A DNA stretch of 64,000 nt. Origin: Bacillus sp. AFS088145 (GTDB taxonomy: Bacteria; Bacillota; Bacilli; Bacillales; Bacillaceae_G). This document shows, piece by piece, positions 36,740-46,496 of this stretch. The stretch spans positions 33,967 through 97,966 of the forward strand of contig NZ_NUUX01000025.1 of assembly GCF_002564465.1 (NCBI RefSeq), in the 5' to 3' direction. Every line of letters starts with the position of its first letter. Within the stretch, counting starts at the first letter, position 1. Under the pieces are notes generated by a model that was given only the letters and a program-made list of their open reading frames with translations, ran no database searches and was not told where the DNA came from. The position numbers and the translations under genes were made by a program.

Positions 36740-37441
36740 ATGAGATTTGAAAATTGGAACGTGAAAAGTATTCCGGACTTTTCAATTGATAATGAAACAA
36801 AAGGTGCACTTGAAGTACTAGAGTGGGCTTACAAAACCTATGGTGATGACCTAATTTATGCTTGTAGCTTTGGTGTAGAAGGAATCTTATTAATTGATTT
36901 AATTTCAAAAGTAAAACCAGATGCAAAGGTTGTTTTCTTAGAGACCGGCCTACATTTCAAGGAAACTTATGAATTAATAGACCGCGTGCAAGCTAAATAT
37001 CCAAACTTACAAATAGAAAAGAAAACACCAAGTCTGACTTTAGAAGAGCAAGCAAGTATTCATGGAGATGAGCTATGGAAGCGTGAACCAAATAAGTGCT
37101 GTAATATTCGCAAAATCTTACCACTTCAAGAAGCTCTAAATGGTGCTCCAGCCTGGGTGTCAGGCTTAAGAAGGGAACAATCTCCTTCAAGACAAAAAAC
37201 AGAATTTCTTAATCTAGATAATAAGTTCAGTTCAATTAAAGTTTGTCCCTTAATCCATTGGACTTGGAAGGAAGTTTGGCGATATGTATATTACAAAAAT
37301 CTCCCATACAATCCATTACACGATATAGGGTACCCAAGTATTGGTTGTGAGGTATGTACATTACCTGCTTCGAATTCTTCAGATAGTCGCTCTGGTCGTT
37401 GGTCTGGTTCACAAAAAAATGAATGTGGATTACATGATTAG
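36740..37441 (+). CDS. cysH: Phosphoadenylyl-/adenylyl-sulfate reductase, iron-sulfur type
   Basis: 233 aa from the ATG at 36740 after GGAGG. The PP-loop region [16 protein letters not shown] starts the fold. The cysteine pairs KCCNIRK and GCEVC indicate the [4Fe-4S]-bearing type, and the catalytic cysteine is in the C-terminal ECGLH. It reduces PAPS or APS to sulfite with thioredoxin. First enzyme gene of the operon; the next gene, sat, begins 79 nt downstream. Confidence 0.95.
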   Translation: MRFENWNVKSIPDFSIDNETKGALEVLEWAYKTYGDDLIYACSFGVEGILLIDLISKVKPDAKVVFLETGLHFKETYELIDRVQAKYPNLQIEKKTPSLTLEEQASIHGDELWKREPNKCCNIRKILPLQEALNGAPAWVSGLRREQSPSRQKTEFLNLDNKFSSIKVCPLIHWTWKEVWRYVYYKNLPYNPLHDIGYPSIGCEVCTLPASNSSDSRSGRWSGSQKNECGLHD

Positions 37442-37520
37442 TTGTCTTTATTAGATGCTAAAAAATGAAAGTTTATTCTTACTAACTATTAAAATAGGAA
37501 AATTTAAGGAGTGTTTAGAA

Positions 37521-38672
37521 ATGAGTTTACCCCCTCATGGCGGAGTCTTAATTAATCGATTTAATCCAGAAGTTACTGTGAAGGATGGTTTGAAGGAAAT
37601 TCCTTTAGATTTAATCGCGTTAAGTGATCTAGAGTTAATTGGAAATGGAGCTTATAGTCCCCTTACTGGTTATTTAGGAAAAGAAGATTATGAGCAAGTC
37701 GTAAGCACAATGAGATTAAAAGACGGGACTGTATGGAGTATTCCAATTACCCTTCCTGTTAGTGGACAAATAGCCAGCAATCTAAAACTAGGAGAACTAG
37801 TTAAACTAACTTGGGAAAATAAAGTGTATGGCTTGTTAAAGATTGATGATATTTATACACCTAACAAATTACTTGAGGCACAGTTTGTTTATGGTACTAC
37901 TGATGCAAACCACCCTGGAGTCGCAAAATTGTATTCCCGTGGTGATGTTTATTTAGGTGGCGAAGTAACTGTTATTAGACAAATTAAACATACCCAATTC
38001 ACAGAACATTATTTAAGTCCAAAAGAAACAAGAGAAAAATTTGCATCATTAAATTGGAAGAAAATAGTTGGGTTTCAAACTCGTAATCCAGTTCATCGTG
38101 CCCATGAATATATTCAGAAAACTGCACTTGAAATTGTGGATGGTTTGTTCTTAAACCCATTAGTTGGAGAGACAAAATCGGACGATATTCCTGCAGAAGT
38201 CCGAATGAAAAGCTATAAAGTCTTACTCCAAAACTATTATCCAACAGATCGTGTATTTTTAGCCGTATTCCCTGCCGCAATGCGATATGCGGGACCAAGA
38301 GAAGCTGTGTTCCATTCGATTGTTAGAAAAAATTACGGCTGCACACATTTTATTGTAGGGCGTGATCATGCTGGCGTTGGCAATTATTACGGAACTTATG
38401 ATGCACAAAAAATCTTTCAAAAATTTTCACAAGATGAATTAGGAATCTCTCTCCTATTCTTTGAAAATAGTTTCTATTGCTCAAAGTGCGAAAATATGGC
38501 ATCTACAAAAACATGCCCGCATGGTAGTGAACATCACGTAACATTATCAGGTACGAAGGTTCGTGAAATGCTAAAAAAAGGTGAAGTTCCTCCTTCTGCT
38601 TTTAGTAGAAAAGAAGTTGTTGAAGTATTAATTGAAGGTTTAAAAGAACCTGAATCAATTTCTGTGGAATAG
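37521..38672 (+). CDS. sat: ATP sulfurylase (sulfate adenylyltransferase)
   Basis: 383 aa from the ATG at 37521 with AAGGAGTG upstream. The nucleotide-binding block [15 protein letters not shown] and the [12 protein letters not shown] motif are intact, and a zinc-like [13 protein letters not shown] region lies near residue 320-333. It makes APS from sulfate and ATP. No sulfate permease gene (cysP) lies between cysH and sat, in contrast to B. subtilis. Confidence 0.97.
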   Translation: MSLPPHGGVLINRFNPEVTVKDGLKEIPLDLIALSDLELIGNGAYSPLTGYLGKEDYEQVVSTMRLKDGTVWSIPITLPVSGQIASNLKLGELVKLTWENKVYGLLKIDDIYTPNKLLEAQFVYGTTDANHPGVAKLYSRGDVYLGGEVTVIRQIKHTQFTEHYLSPKETREKFASLNWKKIVGFQTRNPVHRAHEYIQKTALEIVDGLFLNPLVGETKSDDIPAEVRMKSYKVLLQNYYPTDRVFLAVFPAAMRYAGPREAVFHSIVRKNYGCTHFIVGRDHAGVGNYYGTYDAQKIFQKFSQDELGISLLFFENSFYCSKCENMASTKTCPHGSEHHVTLSGTKVREMLKKGEVPPSAFSRKEVVEVLIEGLKEPESISVE

Positions 38673-38684
38673 GAGAAAAGTTAT

Positions 38685-39281
38685 ATGTCTAAAAATATCG
38701 TTTGGCACCAGGCTAGTATTTCAAAAGAAGACCGTCGACAAAAAAACAATCACCACAGCTGTATTTTATGGTTTACTGGTTTATCTGCTTCAGGTAAATC
38801 GACGATTGCTAACGAGATTGCAAAAGCTTTATACCATCTTAATGTTCAACAATACGTATTAGATGGTGATAATATTCGTCACGGTTTAAACAAAGATCTA
38901 GGTTTCACTGATTTTGACAGAACTGAAAACATAAGACGAATTGGTGAAGTAGCAAAACTCTTTGTTGATAACGGGCAAATTGTCTTAACAGCCTTTATCT
39001 CCCCATTTATTGCTGATCGAAATATCGTTCGGTCATTAGTCGAACAAGACGAGTTTATTGAAGTTTACGTAGAATGCTCCGTTGAAACTTGTGAGAGTAG
39101 AGATCCGAAAGGACTTTATAAAAAAGCAAAAAATGGTGAAATTCAAAACTTTACGGGTATCAGCTCTCCGTATGAGGCACCAATAAATCCAGAAATTACA
39201 TTAAATACTGATAAACAATCTGTACAAGAATGTGTTGAAACAATACTTCAATTTTTAAAGAGTAAAAATTATATTGGGTAA
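38685..39281 (+). CDS. cysC: Adenylyl-sulfate kinase
   Basis: 198 aa. Walker A GLSASGKSTIA (about 32-42), the APS-binding LDGDNIRHGLNKDLGF, and FISPF. It phosphorylates APS to PAPS. It begins 12 nt after sat. Its presence suggests the pathway runs through PAPS, although CysH could accept either nucleotide. Confidence 0.97.
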   Translation: MSKNIVWHQASISKEDRRQKNNHHSCILWFTGLSASGKSTIANEIAKALYHLNVQQYVLDGDNIRHGLNKDLGFTDFDRTENIRRIGEVAKLFVDNGQIVLTAFISPFIADRNIVRSLVEQDEFIEVYVECSVETCESRDPKGLYKKAKNGEIQNFTGISSPYEAPINPEITLNTDKQSVQECVETILQFLKSKNYIG

Positions 39282-39292
39282 GGTGATGTTCG

Positions 39293-40915
39293 ATGGCATT
39301 TGAAAAAATTTGGAAAGATAATCTTAAGCTTAATGAAACTGAAAAAAAGAAACTTGTTAAGGATGGACTTAAAATTTATGATGACATCCCCTACTATGCT
39401 GAAAATGGGTTTGAATCAATTCCAAAAGATCAATGGGATTTATTCAAGTGGGCTGGATGCTATTTACAAAAACCAAAAGAAGCTGGATATTTTATGATGC
39501 GAGTTAATGTTCCGTCTGGCATATTAACACATGAACAGCTTATAACATTAGCAGAAATCGCTCGTGATTATGGCCGAGATGTATATGATATTACAACCCG
39601 TCAAGCGATCCAATTTCATTGGTTAACAATTGATCAAATACCAGATATTTTCACTCGTTTAGAAAAAGTTGGGCTATCTAGTGCTGGTGCATGTGGTGAT
39701 ATTACACGTAATATCGTTGGAAATCCACTTGCAGGGATTGATCCAAATGAATTATTTGATACTACACCTATCGTAAAGGAAATTTATGAATTCTTTCAGT
39801 TTAATGAAGAGTTCTCTAATCTACCTAGAAAATATAAAATGTCGATCAGTACTAACAAAAATAATGCATCAAATGCAGAAATTAACTGTATTTCATTTAT
39901 TCCGGCTATTAAAGAAATTGACGGCAAAGAAACTTCTGGTTTCCATTTAAAAGTTGGTGGTGGGCTTTCTTCCGCTCCACATTTAGCTCAAGAACTTGAT
40001 GTATTCTTGTTACCTCACCAAGTGAAGGAAGTTGCAATCGCCGTTACAACAATCTTTAGAGATTTTGGCTACCGTGAGAAACGCCATCACTCTCGTTTAA
40101 AGTTTTTAGTTGCTGATTGGGGCGTTGAAAAGTTTAAAGAAGTTTTAGAAGGATATACAGGTAAGCTATTAACAAAAGGAACTGGCTTTGAAGAGTCATG
40201 GAATGCAGGATATTTTTATGGGGTTCAACCACAAAAGCAAGAAGGATTAAATTATGTTGGATTAAGTATACCTGTTGGAAGATTGCATTCTAAGGAAGTT
40301 TTTGAGTTAGCTAGAATTGTTAAAAAATACGGTAATGGTGAAATACGTAATTGTAATTCACAAAATTTAATTTTGCCAAATATTCCAACTGAAAATATTG
40401 ATGAATTATTGAAAGAACCAATACTTGAAAAATTCACACCAATACCGCCAAAATTTATTGGTTACTCTGTTGCTTGTACCGGAAATGAATACTGCAATTT
40501 AGCATTAGTCGAAACGAAGGCTCGTATGAAGGATACAGCTGCTTATTTAGATGAAAAAATTACTTTGGATGTACCTGTTAGAATTCATATGGTTGGTTGC
40601 CCTAACTCTTGTGGTCAAAGAGCAATCGCTGATATCGGACTTCAAGGAATAAAGGCTCGAAATGAGAAAAAAGAATTAGTAGAGGCTTTTGAAATCTATG
40701 TAGGTGGAACATTAGCCAACGGTGGGAAATTAAATGAAAAATTAAAAGGGAAGGTTGAATCCCCTGCCCTCCACCTAGTATTAGAAAAATTCTTGCAGCA
40801 CTTTAACGAAAATAAACTACCTTCAGAAACCTTTTTAGATTATGTATCAAGAGTTGGAATTGAAGAATTACAAACCTATTTAACTTCCATTCTTGAAACT
40901 GTCAATGCATCTTAA
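39293..40915 (+). CDS. Ferredoxin-type assimilatory sulfite (or nitrite) reductase
   Basis: 540 aa. Two ferredoxin-like repeats are visible (GYFMMRVNVPSGILTHEQL; NYVGLSIPVGRLHSKEV), and the siroheme/[4Fe-4S] cysteines are in CTGNEYCN and GCPNSCGQ. This is the NirA/Sir monomeric type, not the CysJI flavoprotein pair. The family includes both nitrite and sulfite reductases. Placement in a cysH-sat-cysC-sumT-sirB operon argues for sulfite to sulfide. RBS AAGGTGATG. Confidence 0.92.
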   Translation: MAFEKIWKDNLKLNETEKKKLVKDGLKIYDDIPYYAENGFESIPKDQWDLFKWAGCYLQKPKEAGYFMMRVNVPSGILTHEQLITLAEIARDYGRDVYDITTRQAIQFHWLTIDQIPDIFTRLEKVGLSSAGACGDITRNIVGNPLAGIDPNELFDTTPIVKEIYEFFQFNEEFSNLPRKYKMSISTNKNNASNAEINCISFIPAIKEIDGKETSGFHLKVGGGLSSAPHLAQELDVFLLPHQVKEVAIAVTTIFRDFGYREKRHHSRLKFLVADWGVEKFKEVLEGYTGKLLTKGTGFEESWNAGYFYGVQPQKQEGLNYVGLSIPVGRLHSKEVFELARIVKKYGNGEIRNCNSQNLILPNIPTENIDELLKEPILEKFTPIPPKFIGYSVACTGNEYCNLALVETKARMKDTAAYLDEKITLDVPVRIHMVGCPNSCGQRAIADIGLQGIKARNEKKELVEAFEIYVGGTLANGGKLNEKLKGKVESPALHLVLEKFLQHFNENKLPSETFLDYVSRVGIEELQTYLTSILETVNAS

Positions 40916-40931
40916 AGAAAGTCGGTGACAT

Positions 40932-41150
40932 ATGTTTTTATATCGATTTGAAGCATCAATCGAAAGTCGTATCGTTCCAATTGTTATATTAGCAAGTGAT
41001 GATGAAAAAGCATTTAAACTAGTTGATACAGAGCTTGAAAAGTTTTATGTTAAAAAACCGGACGTTAAAGAACTACTGATGTATGAAAAAAAGAAAGTTA
41101 GTCAAAGTGGTGGATTTGTTTTAGATTTAGAAGTTTTAAGTAAACGATAA
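40932..41150 (+). CDS. DUF3906 small protein
   Basis: 72 aa (MFLYRFEASIESRIVPIVI ... VSQSGGFVLDLEVLSKR). No signal, membrane helix or cysteine. Recognised as the DUF3906 family that accompanies the sulfite reductase in Bacillus cereus-like genomes. Function is unknown. It starts 16 nt after the reductase and ends 16 nt before sumT, so it is likely co-translated with the siroheme enzymes. Confidence 0.8.
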   Translation: MFLYRFEASIESRIVPIVILASDDEKAFKLVDTELEKFYVKKPDVKELLMYEKKKVSQSGGFVLDLEVLSKR

Positions 41151-41166
41151 TGATGAGGTGTGTGGA

Positions 41167-41952
41167 ATGATTGGAAAAGTTTATTTAGTTGGTGCTGGAC
41201 CAGGGGATGTCGATCTAATTACAGTAAAAGGACTAAAGTGCATTCAAAATGCAGATGTCATTATATATGACCGACTAGTTAATAAAGAACTATTAGAGTA
41301 TGCAAAAGAATCCGTCGAGTTAATATACGCTGGTAAACTCCCAAACTACCATGCATTAAAACAAGAAACAATAAATGCTTTCTTAGTAAAGTATGCAAAA
41401 AAAGGCAAAAACGTAGTTCGATTAAAAGGTGGAGATCCTTTCATTTTTGGTCGTGGTGGTGAAGAAGCAACTTATCTTGTGGAACGTGGTGTCTCTTTTG
41501 AAATCATTCCTGGCATTACATCAGGTATAGCAGCTCCAGCTTATGCTGGTATACCTGTCACCCATCGTGATTATAGTAGTTCCTTTGCTTTTGTAACAGG
41601 TCATTGCAAAGAAGAGGATACGGTTAAATGGGCCTCTTTAGCAAAAGGCATTGACACACTAGCAATTTATATGGGAGTTAATAACTTACCATATATTCGA
41701 CATCAACTAATTTCAAATGGAAAACATCAAGACACACCCGTTGCCCTGATTCACTATGGTACTACTGAACAACAGCGTACTGTCATTAGTACATTAAAAA
41801 ATGTCATATCAGACGTTGAAAAAGAAAAAATAACAAATCCTAGTATGATTATCGTAGGTGAAGTAGTTAAATTACACCATCAATTACAATGGTTTGAGAC
41901 TAACTATAACGAGATCACTGGACATAAAAACATTAATTATTCAAGTCTATAA
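41167..41952 (+). CDS. sumT: Uroporphyrinogen-III C-methyltransferase (SUMT)
   Basis: 261 aa from the ATG at 41167 with GAGGTG upstream. Tetrapyrrole methylase fold: VYLVGAGPGDVDLITVKG, DVIIYDRLVN, VVRLKGGDPFIFGRGGEEA, and GIPVTHRDYSSSFAFVTGH. Two SAM-dependent methylations yield precorrin-2 for siroheme. Counterpart of B. subtilis YlnD. Confidence 0.96.
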   Translation: MIGKVYLVGAGPGDVDLITVKGLKCIQNADVIIYDRLVNKELLEYAKESVELIYAGKLPNYHALKQETINAFLVKYAKKGKNVVRLKGGDPFIFGRGGEEATYLVERGVSFEIIPGITSGIAAPAYAGIPVTHRDYSSSFAFVTGHCKEEDTVKWASLAKGIDTLAIYMGVNNLPYIRHQLISNGKHQDTPVALIHYGTTEQQRTVISTLKNVISDVEKEKITNPSMIIVGEVVKLHHQLQWFETNYNEITGHKNINYSSL

Positions 41953-41985
41953 ATTCTCCCTTAAAATGGAATGAGGTGCTTTAGA

Positions 41986-42741
41986 ATGGATGCAATCTTA
42001 TATGTATGTCATGGAAGCCGTGTAAAATCGGCTGTCCATTCAGCCATACAATTTGTTAAAAAAGTACAAAAACAAATTGATTGCCCTGTTCAAGAAATTA
42101 GTTTTATTGAACTCGCTGAACCATCAATTTCAGTAGGATTAGAGAATTGTTTGCGTAAAGGAGCAAAATCGGTAACAGTATTGCCGGTTTTACTCCTTTC
42201 TGCAAATCATGCAAAGGTGGATATCCCTATTGAAATCGCGAAATTTCAAAAGGAATATCCACACATAAAAATAAAAATTGCCACACCAATCGGAATACAC
42301 AAAAATATGATTGAATTAATCCAAAAGCGAATTAATGAAAAGGTTAAGCATTTCATAAAGCCAACTAAAATACTGCTAGTTGGACGAGGTAGTAGTGATC
42401 CATTAACGATCGATGATTTCAATTCAATCGTTAAACTCCTTGAAGCAAATTTAAAGCATCCTGTTCTTCCCGCTTTTATGTCCGTTTCAAAGCCTTCGAT
42501 TCACGAAGTTTGGAATCAACTATTGATTGAAAAAAATCAACAGGTAATAATCGTTCCATATTTATTTTTTTCAGGAACTCTTATGAATGAAATAAAAGAT
42601 AAAATAAAAGCTCTACCTCTAGAAATGCAAAATAACTGGAAATTATGTGAAACCTTAGGGTACGATCACTTAATTACATCAATTTTTACTGAAAGAATAC
42701 TTGAAGCTCAAAAAAAGGAATTATATATTGCAATAAAATAA
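41986..42741 (+). CDS. sirB: Sirohydrochlorin ferrochelatase
   Basis: 251 aa from the ATG at 41986 with ATGAGGTG. Two CbiX-like halves; the first has the metal-site histidine in LYVCHGSR and LLSANHAKVDIP, the second has LLVGRGSSDP. It inserts iron into sirohydrochlorin. Counterpart of B. subtilis YlnE. The precorrin-2 dehydrogenase SirC (YlnF), usually next, is absent, because a terminator follows directly. Confidence 0.93.
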   Translation: MDAILYVCHGSRVKSAVHSAIQFVKKVQKQIDCPVQEISFIELAEPSISVGLENCLRKGAKSVTVLPVLLLSANHAKVDIPIEIAKFQKEYPHIKIKIATPIGIHKNMIELIQKRINEKVKHFIKPTKILLVGRGSSDPLTIDDFNSIVKLLEANLKHPVLPAFMSVSKPSIHEVWNQLLIEKNQQVIIVPYLFFSGTLMNEIKDKIKALPLEMQNNWKLCETLGYDHLITSIFTERILEAQKKELYIAIK

Positions 42742-42778
42742 AAGCTCTTGTTTCCTCAAATAGAAAACAAGAGCTTTT
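42740..42778. terminator. Bidirectional terminator between sirB and alaT
   Basis: Perfect 14-bp stem AAAAGCTCTTGTTT / AAACAAGAGCTTTT with an 11-nt loop between the convergent genes. Confidence 0.85.
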
Positions 42779-42787
42779 ATTTTTCGT

Positions 42788-43990
42788 TTATTTACTTTCA
42801 ACTTTAATAAAATTTGTTGGTTGGTAAGTTGGAAGAGTCTGTAAGAATCGATTAATCCTTTTTGTAGCTTCAATTAATTGATTTAATGAAGTTGCATAAG
42901 AACATCGAATATACCCTTCTCCACAATCTCCAAAAACATTTCCCGGGACGACCGCTACTCTCTCTTTTAATAATAATTGTTCAGCGAACTCCTCTGATGT
43001 TAAGCCAGTATTCTGTATTGATGGGAATACATAAAAAGCTCCACCTGGAAGATGACATGATAATCCAATTTCTTGAAGAGATTGCACAAGGAAGTTACGA
43101 CGTTGCATATAACTGCGTCGCATTGCTTCTACATCATGATCGCCATTTCGAAGTGCTTCAACTGCAGCATGCTGTGACATAGTTGGTGCACACATAATTG
43201 CATATTGATGAACTTTAAGCATATGGGAAATAATGTCCGAAGGTGCTGCAACAATTCCAAGTCGCCAGCCTGTCATTGCAAATGTTTTAGAAAATCCAGA
43301 AATTAAAATTGTATGGTCTCGCATTCCATCGATATTAGCAAAGCTTGTATATTCGCCATCATAAACAAGCTCAGCATAAATTTCATCAGAAATAACAATT
43401 AAATTATGCTTTTTAACAAATACGGCTAAATCCTCTAATAATTCTTTTTCTAGTAAAGTACCAGTTGGATTATTAGGGTTACAAAGTAAGATTGCCTTTG
43501 TTTTCGGTGTAAGTTTCTTTTTCAACGCTTGAAGATTGATTTTAAACTCTTCTTCTCCTGTCGTTGATAAATGAACTGGAACACCGCCTGCTAGTGAAAC
43601 TAAAGGAGCATATGAAACAAAGCATGGATCAATAACGATTACTTCGTCCCCTGGGTTTAAAATTGTTCTTAAAGCAATATCAATCCCTTGACTTGCCCCA
43701 ACAGTTATAATTAATTCATCTTCTGGACTATAATGCACATCAAATTTCTTAGCAAAATAACGACTTACTTCTTGACGTAATTCTAGCAGTCCAGCATTTG
43801 AAGTGTATGCCGTATGTCCTGTTTCTAACGAATAAATACTTGCTTCTCTCACGTTCCAAGGAGTGACAAAATCAGGTTCACCTACCCCAAGAGAAATGAC
43901 ATTATCCATACTAGCCGCTAAATCAAAAAACTTTCGAATTCCTGATGGTTGTAGTGTAGTTACTGTATTTGATAAATTAAATTTACTCAT
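42788..43990 (-). CDS. alaT: PLP aminotransferase, AlaT (YugH)-like
   Basis: 400 aa, class I/II fold. Visible marks: SLGVGEPDFVTP, the NPNNPTG loop, DEIYAELVYDGEY, the PLP-lysine motif SGFSKTFAMTGWRLG and the C-terminal RCSYATS with the carboxylate-binding Arg. The gene overlaps alaR by 4 nt (ATGA). In B. subtilis this pair encodes an alanine transaminase and its activator. PatA-type specificity cannot be ruled out by sequence alone. Confidence 0.88.
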   Translation of the reverse strand: MSKFNLSNTVTTLQPSGIRKFFDLAASMDNVISLGVGEPDFVTPWNVREASIYSLETGHTAYTSNAGLLELRQEVSRYFAKKFDVHYSPEDELIITVGASQGIDIALRTILNPGDEVIVIDPCFVSYAPLVSLAGGVPVHLSTTGEEEFKINLQALKKKLTPKTKAILLCNPNNPTGTLLEKELLEDLAVFVKKHNLIVISDEIYAELVYDGEYTSFANIDGMRDHTILISGFSKTFAMTGWRLGIVAAPSDIISHMLKVHQYAIMCAPTMSQHAAVEALRNGDHDVEAMRRSYMQRRNFLVQSLQEIGLSCHLPGGAFYVFPSIQNTGLTSEEFAEQLLLKERVAVVPGNVFGDCGEGYIRCSYATSLNQLIEATKRINRFLQTLPTYQPTNFIKVESK

Positions 43991-44481
43991 AGCGTGATCA
44001 CCATACGCTTATCACTTTGTTTTTGACCGTATACGATACTATCATGTTTGTAACGTTTTAAAATAAAATGGGTAGTCGTTGATAAAATAGATTCTAAAGT
44101 CGATAGTTTTTGGGATACAAATGAAGCAATTGATGTCATTGTTTTTCCTTCAACTACAACTGATAAGTCATATGTTCCTGACATTAAATAAACTGATTTT
44201 ACTTCTGGGTATAAATAGATTTTTTCAGCAATCTCATCAAACCCTACGCCACGTTTTGGAGCTACTTTTACATCAATCATAGCAGTTATACTTTCTTGAA
44301 CTGGGACTTTCCCCCAATCAATAAGCGTAATGTATTGAAGAATAATACGATCGTTTTCAAATTTTGTTAATATATCAGCTACCTCTTCTTCAGTAGCTCC
44401 TATCATTTTTGCTATTACGTCATTACTTAAGCGTCCATTTTGTTCAATACACTGAAGTAATTGTATTTCTTTTTCTGTCAT
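43987..44481 (-). CDS. alaR: Lrp/AsnC-family regulator, AlaR (YugG)-like
   Basis: 164 aa from the ATG at 44481, which has AAGGAG at 9 nt; an ATG two codons upstream is too close. N-terminal HTH (KEIQLLQCIEQNGRLSNDVIAKMIG) and C-terminal RAM ligand domain (IAEKIYLYPEVKSVYLMSGTYDLSVVVEG). Overlaps the aminotransferase gene by 4 nt, so co-regulation of that gene is the natural inference. Confidence 0.9.
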   Translation of the reverse strand: MTEKEIQLLQCIEQNGRLSNDVIAKMIGATEEEVADILTKFENDRIILQYITLIDWGKVPVQESITAMIDVKVAPKRGVGFDEIAEKIYLYPEVKSVYLMSGTYDLSVVVEGKTMTSIASFVSQKLSTLESILSTTTHFILKRYKHDSIVYGQKQSDKRMVITL

Positions 44482-44561
44482 ATTCATATACTCCTTATGT
44501 ATTCCATTTTCTGGAATTACGTTAGATGTTCATTCTATTCATCTTTATTTTAGTAATTTAG

Positions 44562-45923
44562 TTAGATGACACTTTTTGAGAAGAATTCTTCATAAATAAC
44601 TTGTACTGCTTTTTTCTCATCACATGATTTTACTCCAAACATCATACTTACTTCTGAAGAACCTTGGTTTATCATTTCAATATTTATTCTCGCATTTGCT
44701 AACGCCTTACTCGCTCTTGCAGTAGTACCAACATTATGACGCATCCCTTCACCTACTAACATAATCAAGGCAAGGTCTCTTTCAACGACCACATGGTCTG
44801 CATCTAATTCATCTTGGATTCGATTAATAATTTGAAATTCTAGTTCAACTGGTAATTGATTTTGACGAATAATAATTGAAATATCGTCGATTCCACTTGG
44901 CTGATGCTCATATGAAATCTGATAATCCTCAAGTATTTGCAATAATTTACGCCCAAATCCTATTTCTCTGTTCATTAAATACTTGCTTATATAAATACTA
45001 CAAAATCCATTATCACTCGCGATCCCAATTAAAGGACCGTTTGATAACGTACGTTCCTTAACAATTCGTGAACCAGGAGCAGTTGGATTATTCGTATTTT
45101 TAATGTTAACTGGAATTCCAGCTTGAAAGGCAGGTATCAATGCTTCGTCATGAAATACGTTAAAGCCTGCATAAGATAACTCCCTCATTTCTCGATAAGT
45201 TAATTCTTTAATTTCCTTTGGATTATGAATAATCGCAGGATTTACAGAAAAAACTGCATCAACATCAGTAAAGTTTTCATATAAAGTAGCTTTTACTCCG
45301 TTGGCAACAACAGAACCAGTAATATCTGAACCACTGCGAGAAAATGTAACGATATGTCCATCTTCTGAATATCCAAAAAATCCTGGGAAAATAAGAATTC
45401 CAGATTTTTTTCTCAATTCAAATAAGTTCTCATAGCTTTTCGCTAAAACTTGGGCATGTCCTGGTTCATTTGTAACAAATAAACCTGCTTCTTTTGGATT
45501 AATATAACTTGCCTCAAGTTCTTTTAACTGAAAATATGACGCTACTAACCTAGCACAATTATCTTCCCCACATGCCATAACAGCATCCATATATCTTGCA
45601 GGATGATCCTTTTTACTACTTAAAGAAAGTTCGATACCTAGTGAAATTTCATTCATAATATCCTCAGATAAACCTAATCCATTTGCAATTTCAGAATACC
45701 TTTGAATAATTTGATTGAATTCTTTCGAATAATCCTTTCCCTGTAGAGCAATTTGTGCGCAACTAATTAGTAAATCGGTAACTTTGATATCATCTGGAAA
45801 TCTCTTACCTGGTGCAGATACAACGATAATTTTACGTTCAACATCTGATGTAACAATCTGAAATACTTTTTCAATTTGTTCCGAAGTGGCTAATGAAGAC
45901 CCACCAAATTTTACGATTTTCAT
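44562..45923 (-). CDS. thrD: Aspartokinase III (YclM/ThrD-like)
   Basis: 453 aa. N-terminal kinase with VKFGGSSLA and VVSAPGKR, FSRSGSDITGSVVA and ENFTDVDAVFSVNP. Two C-terminal ACT modules (about 305-453) suggest amino-acid feedback. Length and sequence style match the monofunctional YclM of B. subtilis. It phosphorylates aspartate for Lys/Thr/Met synthesis. No lysine riboswitch or T-box was apparent in the AT-rich leader. Confidence 0.92.
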   Translation of the reverse strand: MKIVKFGGSSLATSEQIEKVFQIVTSDVERKIIVVSAPGKRFPDDIKVTDLLISCAQIALQGKDYSKEFNQIIQRYSEIANGLGLSEDIMNEISLGIELSLSSKKDHPARYMDAVMACGEDNCARLVASYFQLKELEASYINPKEAGLFVTNEPGHAQVLAKSYENLFELRKKSGILIFPGFFGYSEDGHIVTFSRSGSDITGSVVANGVKATLYENFTDVDAVFSVNPAIIHNPKEIKELTYREMRELSYAGFNVFHDEALIPAFQAGIPVNIKNTNNPTAPGSRIVKERTLSNGPLIGIASDNGFCSIYISKYLMNREIGFGRKLLQILEDYQISYEHQPSGIDDISIIIRQNQLPVELEFQIINRIQDELDADHVVVERDLALIMLVGEGMRHNVGTTARASKALANARINIEMINQGSSEVSMMFGVKSCDEKKAVQVIYEEFFSKSVI

Positions 45924-46496
45924 TTTTATTACCCCTAATTTAGTTAATTTTCAGTTAAAAATAATGTTACAATTATCCTCCTTATGTGAGAAAAAATCAA
46001 CACCATTTATTAAGTTTTTTTTGAAATTTTAGTATGTTACAAAAAGAATTTGATGTTATTGTGGGTATTTATTCAATCCAGTGAAAAGAATGGCAATAAG
46101 AAATTGTTTTTAAAGACTCTATTACTCTTTAGTCCCTCCTCCCCCTGTACTTCTTATATGCCTTGTATTACTGTTGGTCCATTTTGTGTATTGTATAAAA
46201 ATGCAATTAAAAATAATTTTAAAAATATTTAATAAATAACCTAAGAAAACAAACAAAAAATAGTAGTAGACAGACCTTTAACGGTTTTATATTTCTTAAA
46301 TTTGCTTTTATTTTTTGCTAGCTATTGTCTATAGCTTGCTTTTAATACACTGCTCATTACTAGTAATTTTTCTTAGGAACGTATTAATAATCTGCTTTCA
46401 AATTTAACTGAAAATCCACACTATAGTAAAGAAGCTTTAACAATCCTTCCCTATGCTTAGGAAGTAACCTACTAGCAAATTAGGAGGGAGAATATA
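45924..46496. other. AT-rich region between thrD and the 5'-nucleotidase gene
   Basis: About 570 bp between divergent genes. The one ORF of 60 codons (46050-46232) has no ribosome site and unlikely composition. Promoters for both neighbours must lie here, but none stood out. The 5'-nucleotidase ribosome site AGGAGGGAG is at 46482-46490. Confidence 0.4.

Noticed and set aside
45924..46200. Lysine riboswitch or T-box ahead of the aspartokinase gene
   Set aside because: The leader is short, AT-rich and lacks the conserved cores and a terminator hairpin.
46050..46232. 60-codon plus-strand ORF upstream of the 5'-nucleotidase
   Set aside because: No ribosome site, low-complexity AT-rich DNA and no recognisable features.
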